Part shown: in pieces, positions 1 through 8,331 of the stretch | Position numbering within the stretch: position 1 is the first letter of the stretch | Layout: each line of letters opens with the position of its first letter | NCBI GenBank assembly: GCA_944383035.1 | Contig: CALWOE010000009.1 | Coordinates: 1-37,083, forward strand | Direction of reading: 5' to 3' | From: an uncultured Clostridia bacterium | GTDB taxonomy: Bacteria > Bacillota > Clostridia > TANB77 > CAG-465 | DNA length: 37,083 bases | Made by a program: the position numbers and the translations under genes | The notes under the pieces: generated by a model | Database searches by the model: none | Told to the model about the DNA's origin: nothing | Seen by the model: the letters and a program-made list of their open reading frames with translations, nothing else

Positions 1-116
1 TATTCATATTTTGTGTTAAATTTTTATAACATTTATATTTCAGTATATTTTTTCATAATTTGGCTGTGAATTGTAACTATTTCTTAAATATTTTTTAATT
101 TTGTACTAAATAGGTA

Positions 117-145
117 TTGCTATTTATTTTTTAATATGCTATAAT
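117..145 (+). promoter_or_regulatory. Promoter of putative small RNA
   Basis: TTGCTA (117-122), a 17-base spacer and TATAAT (140-145), with TG one base before the -10 box (extended -10). No coding frame with a ribosome binding site follows before the terminator at 224-255, so it appears to drive a short noncoding transcript. Confidence 0.65.
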
Positions 146-151
146 TTAAAT

Positions 152-255
152 GTAAATTGTATAAATTTACACCGTCAATTTGTTTTGCAAATTGAAATTT
201 TCCTTTTAATAATTTTTTTTCGGCTACCCTTGTAGAAATACAAGGGTAGTTTTTT
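152..255 (+). ncRNA. Putative ~100-nt small RNA with three hairpins
   Basis: The segment between an extended -10 promoter and an intrinsic terminator forms three successive perfect hairpins: 152-158 with 164-170 (7 bp), 175-182 with 188-195 (8 bp), and the terminator stem 224-234 with 239-249 (11 bp). No start codon with a Shine-Dalgarno lies in it, and no plus-strand gene follows. I do not recognise the family. It could be a trans-acting small RNA, or the attenuated leader of a gene no longer present. Promoter and terminator are directly visible; the RNA itself is inferred. Confidence 0.5.
224..255 (+). terminator. Intrinsic terminator of small RNA
   Basis: Perfect 11-bp stem (CTACCCTTGTA with TACAAGGGTAG) with a GAAA loop, followed by six T at 250-255. 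The minus-strand side has no T run, so it works in the plus direction, away from valS. Confidence 0.85.
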
Positions 256-260
256 GCATA

Positions 261-295
261 AAAAACAGTTTGAACATTTAATTCAAACTGCTTTT
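261..295 (-). terminator. Terminator of valS operon
   Basis: 9-bp stem 266-274 with 282-290, immediately after the valS stop codon. Five A at 261-265 give a U tail on the minus transcript, and five T at 292-296 would also let it stop plus-strand transcription. Confidence 0.8.
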
Positions 296-299
296 TAAT

Positions 300-2723
300 T
301 TATTTTTCATTATCTTGTAAGTCAAGTTCTATATCATATATTTCATAATCTTTATTTATATCTTTTACATCTATATTTTCAATAAATAAAGTTGCACTAA
401 AATCTTTTATAGACATATTTAAAGCTTCTTTTAAATCTTCACTTAATCCTATAGATAATTTTTTTATTGGAGTTTTTAAAGAAACATTATTATTTGTTTT
501 TGCACCTCTTGCTTGACTAATAATTTCTATTAATTTATCTCCTAGTCCCATTTCTTTTTCAAAGTTATATTCAAGTGGTATTATTTGTGTTTTATGGATA
601 GATATATTGTTATGGTACAACTCTTGGAATATTTCTTCTGTTAAAAATGGGAAATATATACTAAAATCTTGTAATAATTTATATAATAAAATATATACTG
701 TTTTTTGTCCACTATATCTTGGAATATCGCCAAATTCTTCTGGTCTATATAATCTATGTTTTACTATTTCTATATAATTATCACAAAATTCCCAGAAAAA
801 TTTTTCTAATACATTTAATGCAAGTCCTACTTCATATTCTTCTAAATAATCAATAAAACTTTTTTCCATTTGTTTAAAACGTCCAAGAATCCATTTATCG
901 ACATATTCAAAATCACTGAAGTCTTTATCTTCATAATCTTGTAAATGCATTTCTATAAATTTTGAGACATTCCAGATTTTATTTATTAATTTTTTTCCTC
1001 TTTGTAATGTTTCTTCACTAAATACTATATCTGTACCAAGTCTACCAGTTCCAGCCCAATATCTTAAAACATCAGCTGAATAATTATTTATTAAATCAAT
1101 TGGTTCATGCTTACTATTTCCTTTACTTTTACTTATTTTTTCACCTTTATTTGCCATTACAAATCCAGAAATCATAACATTATCCCATGGTCTTTGTCCA
1201 AAGTGATAAAAACTCTTAACAATTGTATAAAAATCCCATGTTCTTATTATTTCACTAGCATTTGTTCTTAAACTCATTGGTTTTAAAATATCTTCATAAT
1301 TTTCATCTTCACCATATCTCATATTTATAAGTGGAGTAATTGAAGATGTAGCCCAAGTATCCATAACATCTGTTTCGGGATCAAATTCTGTGCATCCACA
1401 TTTTGGACATTTATCTATTCTTGGTTTATCTACAAGTGGATTTACTGGTAAATCTTCTACATTTGCAAAAATCGGTTCTCCACAATCTTTACAGTACCAT
1501 ACTGGGAATGGGACACCAAAATATCTTTGTCTTGAAATACACCAATCCCATGCTATATTATTAACCCATTCATCATATCTTGCATGCATATATGATGGAT
1601 GCCATTTTATTTCATTTCCTATTCTTATAAAATCTTCTTTATGGTTCATAATATCAATAAACCATTGTTTCATAACTGAATATTCTACTTCTTTTGAACA
1701 TCTTTCATGAACTTGTACTTCATGTTCCAAATCTTCTATTTTAACTACATAACCACCATTTTGTAAATCTTCTATTATTTTTTTTCTTGCCTCTTTAATT
1801 TTTAGTCCACCATATATAGGTACACTGTCAATAATCCTTCCATTTTCTGTAAATATGTATTTTAGTGGTAAATTATATTTTTTCCACCATTCTATATCTG
1901 TCTGATCTCCAAAAGTACAGCACATAACAACACCTGTACCTTTATCTGATTCTACTTTTTCATCTCCCATTATTGGAACTTCTACATTTATTACTGGTAT
2001 ATGAGCAGTTTTTCCTATTAAATGTTTATGTTTTTCATCATTTGGATTTACAAATACACATACAATGGCTGGTAAAAGCTCTGGTCTAGTTGTTGCAATT
2101 GTAAATGTTTCATTATCTTCTACTGTAGTAAAATTAATATAATTAAATGTTGTTTTTATAGTTTTTGTTTCAAGTTCAGCCTGTGCTATAGATGTTAAAC
2201 ATTCATTACACCAAAGTGCTGGACTTTCTTTATGATATAAATGACCTTTTTCTATTAAATCTAAAAATGATTTCTGACTAATTTTAATTGTTGATGGACT
2301 AACTGTTTTATAATGAATATTCCAATCTGTGCTTACACCCATTCTACTAAATAAATCTTGGAAATCCTTTTCATATTTATCTGTTGTTTCATAACATAAT
2401 TTTGAAAAGTTTTCTCTTCCAATCTCGTGAGCTCTTTTTCCTTGTTCTTTTTCTACTAATCTTTCACTTGGAAGTCCATTATCATCAAATCCAAATGGAT
2501 AAAATATATTATATCCTCTTAGTCTTTTATATCTAGCTAACATTTCTGTTTGTGTATATGAAAATATATGTCCTATATGAATTTTTCCACTAACTGTTGG
2601 TGGTGGTGTATCTATAGAATAAACTTCTTTTTCATTTCTTTTAAATTCATATACTTTATTTTCTTTCCAATAATCTAACCATTTCTTTTCTTTTTCACTC
2701 GCATTATACTTTTTATCTAACAT
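300..2723 (-). CDS. valS: Valyl-tRNA synthetase, short archaeal/rickettsial-like type
   Basis: Class I aminoacyl-tRNA synthetase that charges tRNA-Val in the cytoplasm. The catalytic signature HIGH is at residues 49-52 and KISKS at 529-533. The editing (CP1) domain carries TTRPE at 211-215, and Cys pairs at 172/175, 411/414 and 439/442 suggest zinc knuckles. At 807 aa it lacks the C-terminal coiled-coil arm of ordinary bacterial ValRS (about 880 aa). After HIGH it reads FDDNGLPSERLVEK, where typical bacterial ValRS has a DHAGIATQ-like segment; the former is what I recall for archaeal and rickettsial ValRS. Start ATG has AGAAGGGGAG upstream. It lies 32 nt downstream of a small membrane protein gene, and both follow a T-box leader. 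The family is certain; the subtype is inferred from motifs. Confidence 0.96.
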   Translation of the reverse strand: MLDKKYNASEKEKKWLDYWKENKVYEFKRNEKEVYSIDTPPPTVSGKIHIGHIFSYTQTEMLARYKRLRGYNIFYPFGFDDNGLPSERLVEKEQGKRAHEIGRENFSKLCYETTDKYEKDFQDLFSRMGVSTDWNIHYKTVSPSTIKISQKSFLDLIEKGHLYHKESPALWCNECLTSIAQAELETKTIKTTFNYINFTTVEDNETFTIATTRPELLPAIVCVFVNPNDEKHKHLIGKTAHIPVINVEVPIMGDEKVESDKGTGVVMCCTFGDQTDIEWWKKYNLPLKYIFTENGRIIDSVPIYGGLKIKEARKKIIEDLQNGGYVVKIEDLEHEVQVHERCSKEVEYSVMKQWFIDIMNHKEDFIRIGNEIKWHPSYMHARYDEWVNNIAWDWCISRQRYFGVPFPVWYCKDCGEPIFANVEDLPVNPLVDKPRIDKCPKCGCTEFDPETDVMDTWATSSITPLINMRYGEDENYEDILKPMSLRTNASEIIRTWDFYTIVKSFYHFGQRPWDNVMISGFVMANKGEKISKSKGNSKHEPIDLINNYSADVLRYWAGTGRLGTDIVFSEETLQRGKKLINKIWNVSKFIEMHLQDYEDKDFSDFEYVDKWILGRFKQMEKSFIDYLEEYEVGLALNVLEKFFWEFCDNYIEIVKHRLYRPEEFGDIPRYSGQKTVYILLYKLLQDFSIYFPFLTEEIFQELYHNNISIHKTQIIPLEYNFEKEMGLGDKLIEIISQARGAKTNNNVSLKTPIKKLSIGLSEDLKEALNMSIKDFSATLFIENIDVKDINKDYEIYDIELDLQDNEK

Positions 2724-2755
2724 TTTTTCTCCCCTTCTTTTAATATTATTACTTT

Positions 2756-2953
2756 TTATATTCTAAGTTTATAATAAATATATACTAAAGCAATAACACA
2801 TAACCAATAACCTATCCATTTCATACCAGATACGACTTTATTCTCATCTTCACATTTCATACGTGAATTAACAAATTTTCTTGCATTAAAAATTAATGCT
2901 ATTGATATTAATACTATAAATAGTGCTATAACAATTTCTACTTCTTTTAACAT
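2756..2953 (-). CDS. Small two-helix membrane protein in the T-box/valS operon
   Basis: Unrecognised 65-residue protein with two predicted membrane helices, near residues 5-22 and 43-61, joined by a polar loop rich in K, R, D and E. The frame is open from a GTG at 2965, but GGTGAT, matching the anti-Shine-Dalgarno, ends four bases before the ATG at 2951-2953, so I place the start there. The gene begins about 20 nt after the T-box terminator and ends 32 nt before valS, so it should be co-regulated by uncharged tRNA. No function can be assigned from sequence. Confidence 0.7.
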   Translation of the reverse strand: MLKEVEIVIALFIVLISIALIFNARKFVNSRMKCEDENKVVSGMKWIGYWLCVIALVYIYYKLRI

Positions 2954-2969
2954 AAACATCACCACATTT

Positions 2970-3016
2970 AAAAAATACAGTCATATATCCTTAAAACTTA
3001 AGGACGAATGACTGTA
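2970..3016 (-). terminator. T-box regulated terminator
   Basis: Outer 9-bp stem 2976-2984 with 3008-3016 and inner stem 2988-2993 with 2999-3004, followed in the minus direction by six U (2975-2970). It competes with the antiterminator formed by the T-box sequence just upstream. Confidence 0.88.
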
Positions 3017-3240
3017 TATTCGCGTTACCACCTTAATTCATATACATATTGTATATGCTCTTAATTTACATATTAACCGAATGCAACGGGACATACCTAC
3101 ACATTTTCACTTCAGTATATCTGCTCCAAAGCTACCTTCAAATACCTTTTGTAAGTAAATCTTTCAGCCAAACATGAATTTACCTCTCTAATACCAAGTA
3201 TATTTTACTCCTCTTTTTCATAGCATTTATCAATTTTTTC
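2970..3240 (-). promoter_or_regulatory. T-box riboswitch leader (tRNA-Val type) of valS operon
   Basis: The minus strand carries the T-box sequence AAGGTGGTAACGCG (3034-3021), a Stem I with AGAGAGG and GGCTGAAAG distal-loop elements, a specifier-loop segment GAAGGTAGC (3139-3131), a Stem III hairpin CATATAC/GTATATG, and a competing intrinsic terminator at 2976-3016. The specifier reads GTA (Val) one base after GAA; an alternative register would give GGT (Gly). The bulge sequence TGGT pairs with a tRNA ending ACCA, i.e. discriminator A as in tRNA-Val, whereas bacterial tRNA-Gly has U. This and the downstream valS support Val. Confidence 0.93.
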
Positions 3241-3246
3241 ATAATA

Positions 3247-3275
3247 AGTATAACATAAAGTAGACTTTTTTTCAA
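3247..3275 (-). promoter_or_regulatory. Promoter of T-box/valS operon
   Basis: TTGAAA (3275-3270), 17-base spacer, TATACT (3252-3247). Transcription would start near 3240, at the 5' edge of the T-box. The promoter lies just past the ferredoxin stop codon, with no hairpin between, so upstream operon transcripts may also enter the leader. Confidence 0.8.
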
Positions 3276-3286
3276 GACTAGTTTTA

Positions 3287-3463
3287 TTATTCATCATCTG
3301 GTTCTGGTGCACCCATTGGGCAAACAGAAGCACATGTACCACATGATATACATTTTTCTTTATCTATTACATATCTATCTTCACCCATTGATATTGCATT
3401 TACAGGGCAAGCAAGTTCACATGCTCCACAAGATATGCAATTTTGATTAATTTTATATGCCAT
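3287..3463 (-). CDS. 2[4Fe-4S] ferredoxin
   Basis: 58-residue clostridial-type ferredoxin. Two complete C-x2-C-x2-C-x3-C motifs are visible: Cys 9, 12, 15, 19 and Cys 38, 41, 44, 48, each ending in CP, as expected for two [4Fe-4S] clusters carrying low-potential electrons in an anaerobe. The C-terminus is short and acidic. The start ATG has GGGGGA seven bases upstream. It is the last gene of the operon that begins at 9723, 51 nt after ricT. RicT-family proteins act in an Fe-S-containing complex in Bacillus, so an accessory link is possible, but this is inference; a general redox role is the default. Confidence 0.93.
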   Translation of the reverse strand: MAYKINQNCISCGACELACPVNAISMGEDRYVIDKEKCISCGTCASVCPMGAPEPDDE

Positions 3464-3514
3464 TTTAATTCCCCCATTTCTAATATATATATTATTATAT
3501 TTATTATTTAATTA

Positions 3515-4342
3515 TTATTTTCTTTCTTTAAAACTTATCTCATTTACATCATATACTTCAAATCTTTCATCTTCACGGCTTGTACCAAATTTTACTTTTA
3601 CTTTTAACTTTAATATATCAAGAGCTGTTACTTTACCTTCTTCTTCTGTATCTTTTACTGTTACCATTTCTCCAACTTTAGGTAATTTCTTTAAGTTTTC
3701 TTTATATGCTTCTTCTTCATATCTTAAGCAACACATTAATTTACCACAAGCTCCAGATAATTTTGACATGTTTATTTGTAATCCTTGTTCTTTTGCCATT
3801 TTTATGGTTACTGGTTCAAACTCATGCAAAAAAGTTCTACAACAAACTTCTCTTCCACACATTCCTAAATTTGGATAAACTCTTACTTCATCACGTTGAC
3901 CAATTTGTCTTAATTCTATTCTAACTTTATACTTAGATGCTAGTAATTTTACTAACTCTCTAAAATCAACTCTTTCTTCTGATACAAAGTAAAAAGTAAG
4001 TTTTGTAGCATCAAGTGTATATTCTGCAAGTATTAATTTCATACTAAGATTTAATTCTTTTATTTTCTCCTTACAAAAAAGGAAAGCTTCTTTTGCCATT
4101 TTATCATTTTCTTTTAAAGTATTTAAATCTTCTTTTGTAACTTTTCTTAAAATATCTTTTATTTTTTCTTTTTCTTCTTTTTTAAAATCATCTTCATTTA
4201 AAACTTTTACTACTCTTCCAACTTCTAAACCTTTATCTGTTTCTGCTACGACTTGATCATTTACTTCTATTTTTTCATCGTTGTTTTTATAATAACAAAG
4301 AGTATTTATATTTTTAAATCTTATACCTAATATTTGTTTCAT
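3515..4342 (-). CDS. ricT: PSP1 domain protein RicT (YaaT)
   Basis: 275-residue PSP1-family protein, the counterpart of Bacillus YaaT/RicT, which with RicA and RicF forms an Fe-S cluster complex affecting RNase Y-dependent mRNA processing and Spo0A phosphorylation. The family's cysteine motifs are present: MCGREVCC (Cys 162, 167, 168) and ACGKLMCC (Cys 199, 204, 205). Preceded by AAGGAGG. The order holB-ricT with 12 nt between is the same as in Bacillus. RicA and RicF partners are not in the window. Length is normal. Confidence 0.92.
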   Translation of the reverse strand: MKQILGIRFKNINTLCYYKNNDEKIEVNDQVVAETDKGLEVGRVVKVLNEDDFKKEEKEKIKDILRKVTKEDLNTLKENDKMAKEAFLFCKEKIKELNLSMKLILAEYTLDATKLTFYFVSEERVDFRELVKLLASKYKVRIELRQIGQRDEVRVYPNLGMCGREVCCRTFLHEFEPVTIKMAKEQGLQINMSKLSGACGKLMCCLRYEEEAYKENLKKLPKVGEMVTVKDTEEEGKVTALDILKLKVKVKFGTSREDERFEVYDVNEISFKERK

Positions 4343-4354
4343 TATTCCTCCTTT

Positions 4355-5188
4355 CTACATAGAGTCTATTATTTTTAAAAGCATTGTATCTATAACTATA
4401 TCATAATTTCCATTTGATTTAAGTCTTTTTTTAGCTCTTTCTACGTACTTTACACAATTGTAATAGTAATCATTAAAAAGCAAAAATTCTAAATAATCCA
4501 ACATATTATCTTCTGTAAAATTAACATTTTCTAACATAGATTCTACTTTTACAAAGTCTTTTGTTTTTAATATATTATATATCTCTTTTATTTTCAAAAA
4601 TTTATCATGCAATTTATTTGTTATTATATATATAGCTGTACCTATTGAACCATCTATATAACTTAATATATCATCATCTAATGTAATATTAAATTTATTT
4701 ATAATATAACTATTTAACTCCTCTTTAGTTATACCATCAAAAGAAATGTTATTTACTCTTGATATGATTGTAGATAAAAATCCGCTTATATTAGATGAGA
4801 TTAATATAATGACTATGTAATTTGGTGGCTCTTCTAAAGTCTTAAGTAAAGCGTTTTGAGCTGCAGTATTTAATGTTTCTGCATCATCTATTATATATAC
4901 TTTCTTTTCACAAGCTGCTGGTGCTTGATACACATTATCAATTATATCTTTTCTAATTTGTTCTACAATAATATCTTTTTTATCTTCTCGTTTTGATATA
5001 TATTTAAAATCTGGACAAGCTTGCAAATTATCTACATTTAGTATTTTTTTTGCAAATTCTTTTGCAAGTGTACATTTGCCTATTCCTTTATTTCCAGAAA
5101 ATAGATAGGCATGAGAGATATTTTTCTTGTTTATCATAGTTTCTAATATTTGCTTTTGATTTGTATGTCCAATAACATTTTCAAACAT
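4355..5188 (-). CDS. holB: DNA polymerase III delta-prime subunit
   Basis: 277-residue AAA+ clamp-loader subunit that helps DnaX load the sliding clamp. The P-loop GNKGIGKCT is at residues 32-40, and the clamp-loader motif ALLKTLEEPP is present. The sensor region reads SRVNN where DnaX has SRC. The C-terminal half is poorly conserved, as is usual. Start ATG follows AGGAGAG by six bases. It sits between lepB and ricT in the operon. DnaX is encoded at 15021-16640, so this is the delta-prime and not tau/gamma. Confidence 0.92.
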   Translation of the reverse strand: MFENVIGHTNQKQILETMINKKNISHAYLFSGNKGIGKCTLAKEFAKKILNVDNLQACPDFKYISKREDKKDIIVEQIRKDIIDNVYQAPAACEKKVYIIDDAETLNTAAQNALLKTLEEPPNYIVIILISSNISGFLSTIISRVNNISFDGITKEELNSYIINKFNITLDDDILSYIDGSIGTAIYIITNKLHDKFLKIKEIYNILKTKDFVKVESMLENVNFTEDNMLDYLEFLLFNDYYYNCVKYVERAKKRLKSNGNYDIVIDTMLLKIIDSM

Positions 5189-5204
5189 AATATTCTCTCC
5201 TACC

Positions 5205-5906
5205 TTAATCTATACCACCAAATCTAGAAAATGGCCAAATTCTAAATAAAACGTAACCTGTTATTTTAGATTCAGGTATACATCCAAAATATCTAGAATC
5301 TTTACTTTCAAGTCTATTATCTCCTAAAACATATACACTATCTTCTGGTACTATTAAATCAACATATTTATTTTCATCTTTATTTGTAATACCATCATTT
5401 AAATATGGTTCTTCTAATTTTTGACCATTCCTATATACATAGCCATCATCAGATATAACTATATGATCACCTGGAAGTCCAATTACTCTTTTAATGTAGT
5501 TTGTTTTTCCAATTCCCATAAAATTATAACAGAACCAATCAAAACCAGTATGTTCAGAATAAATAGCAAGCTCACTTGTTTTTTCAAAGTTATCATAATC
5601 TGTATATAGACTCTCATTTGGTGCTTCAAAAGTAATAATATCACCATAGTTTAGATCCTTTTTAAATATTGTTGGTCTTTGTATTACTACTTCTTCTCCT
5701 TGAACTACTGTTGGGTACATAGATTTTTGTCTAACACCAGATATTGTTCCAACAAAGTAATTTATAAATAAGTACAAAATATACGCTATAAGAAAACAAA
5801 TAGCCCATTCTAAAAGTTCACTTACTGTTCTTTGAGCTTTTGATACTGGATCTTGCTCTCTACTTTCATCTGCAAGTATATATTCCCAGTCATCATTATA
5901 TCTCAT
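5205..5906 (-). CDS. lepB: Type I signal peptidase
   Basis: Membrane serine/lysine protease that removes signal peptides from secreted proteins. One N-terminal membrane helix lies near residues 31-54. The catalytic Ser is in SMYPTV (Ser62) and the catalytic Lys in YIKRVIGLPGD (Lys139). The conserved box GDNRLESKDSRYFG follows near residues 195-208. A frame-open GTG at 5915 lies inside the ribosome binding site; AGAGGGG is eight bases from the ATG at 5904-5906, so that is the start (233 aa). An insert of about 30 residues between the Ser and Lys boxes is seen in many Gram-positive enzymes. Confidence 0.94.
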   Translation of the reverse strand: MRYNDDWEYILADESREQDPVSKAQRTVSELLEWAICFLIAYILYLFINYFVGTISGVRQKSMYPTVVQGEEVVIQRPTIFKKDLNYGDIITFEAPNESLYTDYDNFEKTSELAIYSEHTGFDWFCYNFMGIGKTNYIKRVIGLPGDHIVISDDGYVYRNGQKLEEPYLNDGITNKDENKYVDLIVPEDSVYVLGDNRLESKDSRYFGCIPESKITGYVLFRIWPFSRFGGID

Positions 5907-5948
5907 TAAATTCACCCCTCTTATAATTTTTAAAATTTATATAAAAGT

Positions 5949-7907
5949 TTAATGTATTTTTGTACCATTTTCAATTTTTCCATTATTATTATCTAAAACT
6001 AATAATTTAACTACATCAGTTTCACCTGCAGCAAGTAACATTCCTTCTGACATAATACCTCTTAATTTAGCTGGTTTTAAGTTTGCAACAACTACTATTT
6101 GTTTATTTAAAAGTTCTTCTTCTTTATAAAAAGGTACTAAACCAGATACTATTGTACGTGTTTCATTTCCAAGATCAATAGTTAATTTATACAATTTATC
6201 TGCTTTTTCCACTCTTTCAATATTAATTATTTGAGCAACTCTTAAATCTACTTTTCCAAGTTCATCAATAGTTATATAACCTTTTTCATTTACTTTAGTT
6301 TCTTGTTTTTCTTCATTTTCTTGTTTTTCTTCTACTTTTTTATTTTCTTCTTGCATATTATTTATCTCCTTTTTTACTTCTACTCTTGGGAATAAATTTG
6401 CTGCTTTAGTAACTTTTGTTCCAACTTTTAATAAACCAAATTCTTTAGCACTATCCCAACTTTTTAAATTTTCATCTTTAATACCAATTTGTTCAAATAT
6501 TTTTTGTGGCACTTCTACCATAACTGGTTGTAACAAAATTGATACTATCCTTATACATTCTACCAAATTATATAATACTTTATCAAGTCTTTTTTGTTTA
6601 TTTTTGTCTTTTGCTAAAATCCATGGTGTTGATAAATCAATATATTTATTTGCTTTAGAAACAAGTGCCATAATACTAGATACTGCTTCATTAATTTTCA
6701 AATCGTCCATTTTTTCTTCTACTATTTTGGCTGTTTTACAAGCTAAATTTATTAAATCATTATCATAATCTTCTTCCTCATCTGAATTTTTTATTACTCC
6801 AGAGTTATATTTTTCAACCATCGCCGTTACACGACTGACCAAATTTCCTAAATCATTTGATAAATCAGCATTTGATTTTTGAATAAATAATTCTTCTGAG
6901 AAATTTCCATCTTGACCAAAAACAACTTCTTTTGCTAAATAATATCTTACAGTATCAACTGATGTTTCTTTAATATATATTCTTGGATCTTTGTAATTTC
7001 CAAATGATTTTGATATTTTTGCTCCATCTACTACTAACCAACCATGACCATATATTTTTTTTGGTAATGGTAGATCAAGAGCCATTAAAAGTGCAGGCCA
7101 TATCATAGCATGAAATCTAAATATTTCTTTTCCCACCAAATGTAAATCAGCAGGCCAGTATTTTTTCATAAATTCATCATTATCAGATAAATATCCAAGT
7201 CCAGAAATATAATTTGCGAGTGCATCAATCCAAACATATATAGTATGTTTTTTATCAAAAGGTACTTCTATTCCCCAATCAATAGTTGTTCGTGAAACAC
7301 ATATATCACTTAAGCCTTTATTAAAGAAATTATTTATAAGTTCATGTTTTCTAGATAATGGCTCTAAAAATTCCGGATGTTCTTCATAATATTTTAGTAA
7401 TCTATCTTGATATTTAGACAATCTAAAAAAGTAGCTTTCCTCTTTTACCAATTCAACATCACGATGACAATCTGGACATTTTCCATCTACAAGTTGTGAT
7501 TCTGTCCAAAATGATTCACAAGGTGTACAATATAGGCCTTCATATTCTGCTTTATATATATCCCCTTTTTTATATAATATTTCAAATATTTTCTTCACAC
7601 ATTCAATATGTTCTTTATCTGTTGTCCTTATATACTTATCATATTTAATTCCAAGTCTATTCCATAAATCTTTTGTATCCTCAACAATTCTATCAACATA
7701 TTCTTTAGGTGTTAAATTTGCTTCTTTTGCCTTTCTTTCAATTTTTTGACCATGTTCATCTGTTCCAGTCATAAAAAACACATCATAACCTCTTAGTCTT
7801 TTATATCTTGCTATAATATCTGCAAGTACAGTACAATAGCAATGACCAATGTGAAAGTTACTACTTGGATAATATATTGGTGTAGTTATATAATACTTTT
7901 TACTCAT
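5949..7907 (-). CDS. metG: Methionyl-tRNA synthetase with C-terminal tRNA-binding domain
   Basis: Class I synthetase that charges tRNA-Met. HIGH is at residues 19-22 and KISKS at 297-301. A zinc knuckle of four cysteines (127, 130, 144, 147) is intact. After the catalytic and anticodon domains, a charged Glu/Lys/Gln linker (roughly 515-545) leads to an EMAP-like tRNA-binding domain (about 550-652) that supports dimerisation. 652 aa is normal for the fused form. Ribosome binding site GGAGTGAT. Only 5 nt separate it from acpS. Confidence 0.96.
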   Translation of the reverse strand: MSKKYYITTPIYYPSSNFHIGHCYCTVLADIIARYKRLRGYDVFFMTGTDEHGQKIERKAKEANLTPKEYVDRIVEDTKDLWNRLGIKYDKYIRTTDKEHIECVKKIFEILYKKGDIYKAEYEGLYCTPCESFWTESQLVDGKCPDCHRDVELVKEESYFFRLSKYQDRLLKYYEEHPEFLEPLSRKHELINNFFNKGLSDICVSRTTIDWGIEVPFDKKHTIYVWIDALANYISGLGYLSDNDEFMKKYWPADLHLVGKEIFRFHAMIWPALLMALDLPLPKKIYGHGWLVVDGAKISKSFGNYKDPRIYIKETSVDTVRYYLAKEVVFGQDGNFSEELFIQKSNADLSNDLGNLVSRVTAMVEKYNSGVIKNSDEEEDYDNDLINLACKTAKIVEEKMDDLKINEAVSSIMALVSKANKYIDLSTPWILAKDKNKQKRLDKVLYNLVECIRIVSILLQPVMVEVPQKIFEQIGIKDENLKSWDSAKEFGLLKVGTKVTKAANLFPRVEVKKEINNMQEENKKVEEKQENEEKQETKVNEKGYITIDELGKVDLRVAQIINIERVEKADKLYKLTIDLGNETRTIVSGLVPFYKEEELLNKQIVVVANLKPAKLRGIMSEGMLLAAGETDVVKLLVLDNNNGKIENGTKIH

Positions 7908-7912
7908 TTATA

Positions 7913-8317
7913 TCACTCCTTATTTTGTTTTACTATAGCAACTGCGGTTGCATTTTCATTTATATGTGAAATACTAATATCAATTTGAATGTCTAGTTTT
8001 TCTATTAGATCATTAATATCTTTATTTAAAAAATGTACTACAGGCCTATTTTTTAAGTTTATATCATTTATTATTTCAACATCTCCAAAACTAATACTTA
8101 AATTATTTAATGTTAAAATTTTTGACATAGCTTTATATATAGCCTCTTTTGCGGCAAATCTTCCAGCATATCTTTGATATTTGATATTATTTTTTATTCT
8201 ATCAATATTTTCTATTTCAGTTTTGCTATATACTATTTCTTTAAAACCTGATGTATTTTCTACAGCATCTTGTATTCTTTTAACTTCTATTATATCAGTT
8301 CCAACATATATATTCAT
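7913..8317 (-). CDS. acpS: Holo-[acyl-carrier-protein] synthase
   Basis: Transfers phosphopantetheine from CoA to acyl carrier protein. The N-terminal GTDIIEVKRI supplies the metal-binding Asp8, and GRFAAKEAIYKAM supplies the catalytic Glu region; the SISH segment near the C-terminus is also characteristic. 134 residues is a typical length. AAAGGAG precedes the start. It lies between a 463-aa membrane protein gene (14 nt) and metG (5 nt), so it is translated from the same long mRNA. Confidence 0.93.
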   Translation of the reverse strand: MNIYVGTDIIEVKRIQDAVENTSGFKEIVYSKTEIENIDRIKNNIKYQRYAGRFAAKEAIYKAMSKILTLNNLSISFGDVEIINDINLKNRPVVHFLNKDINDLIEKLDIQIDISISHINENATAVAIVKQNKE

Positions 8318-8331
8318 AAAAACTCCTTTTC

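Noticed and set aside
1390-1710. Plus-strand open frame of 106 codons within valS
   Set aside because: Antisense to the conserved ValRS core; no Shine-Dalgarno.
3131-3139. Glycine T-box (GGT specifier)
   Set aside because: The bulge TGGT demands discriminator A and the downstream gene is valS.
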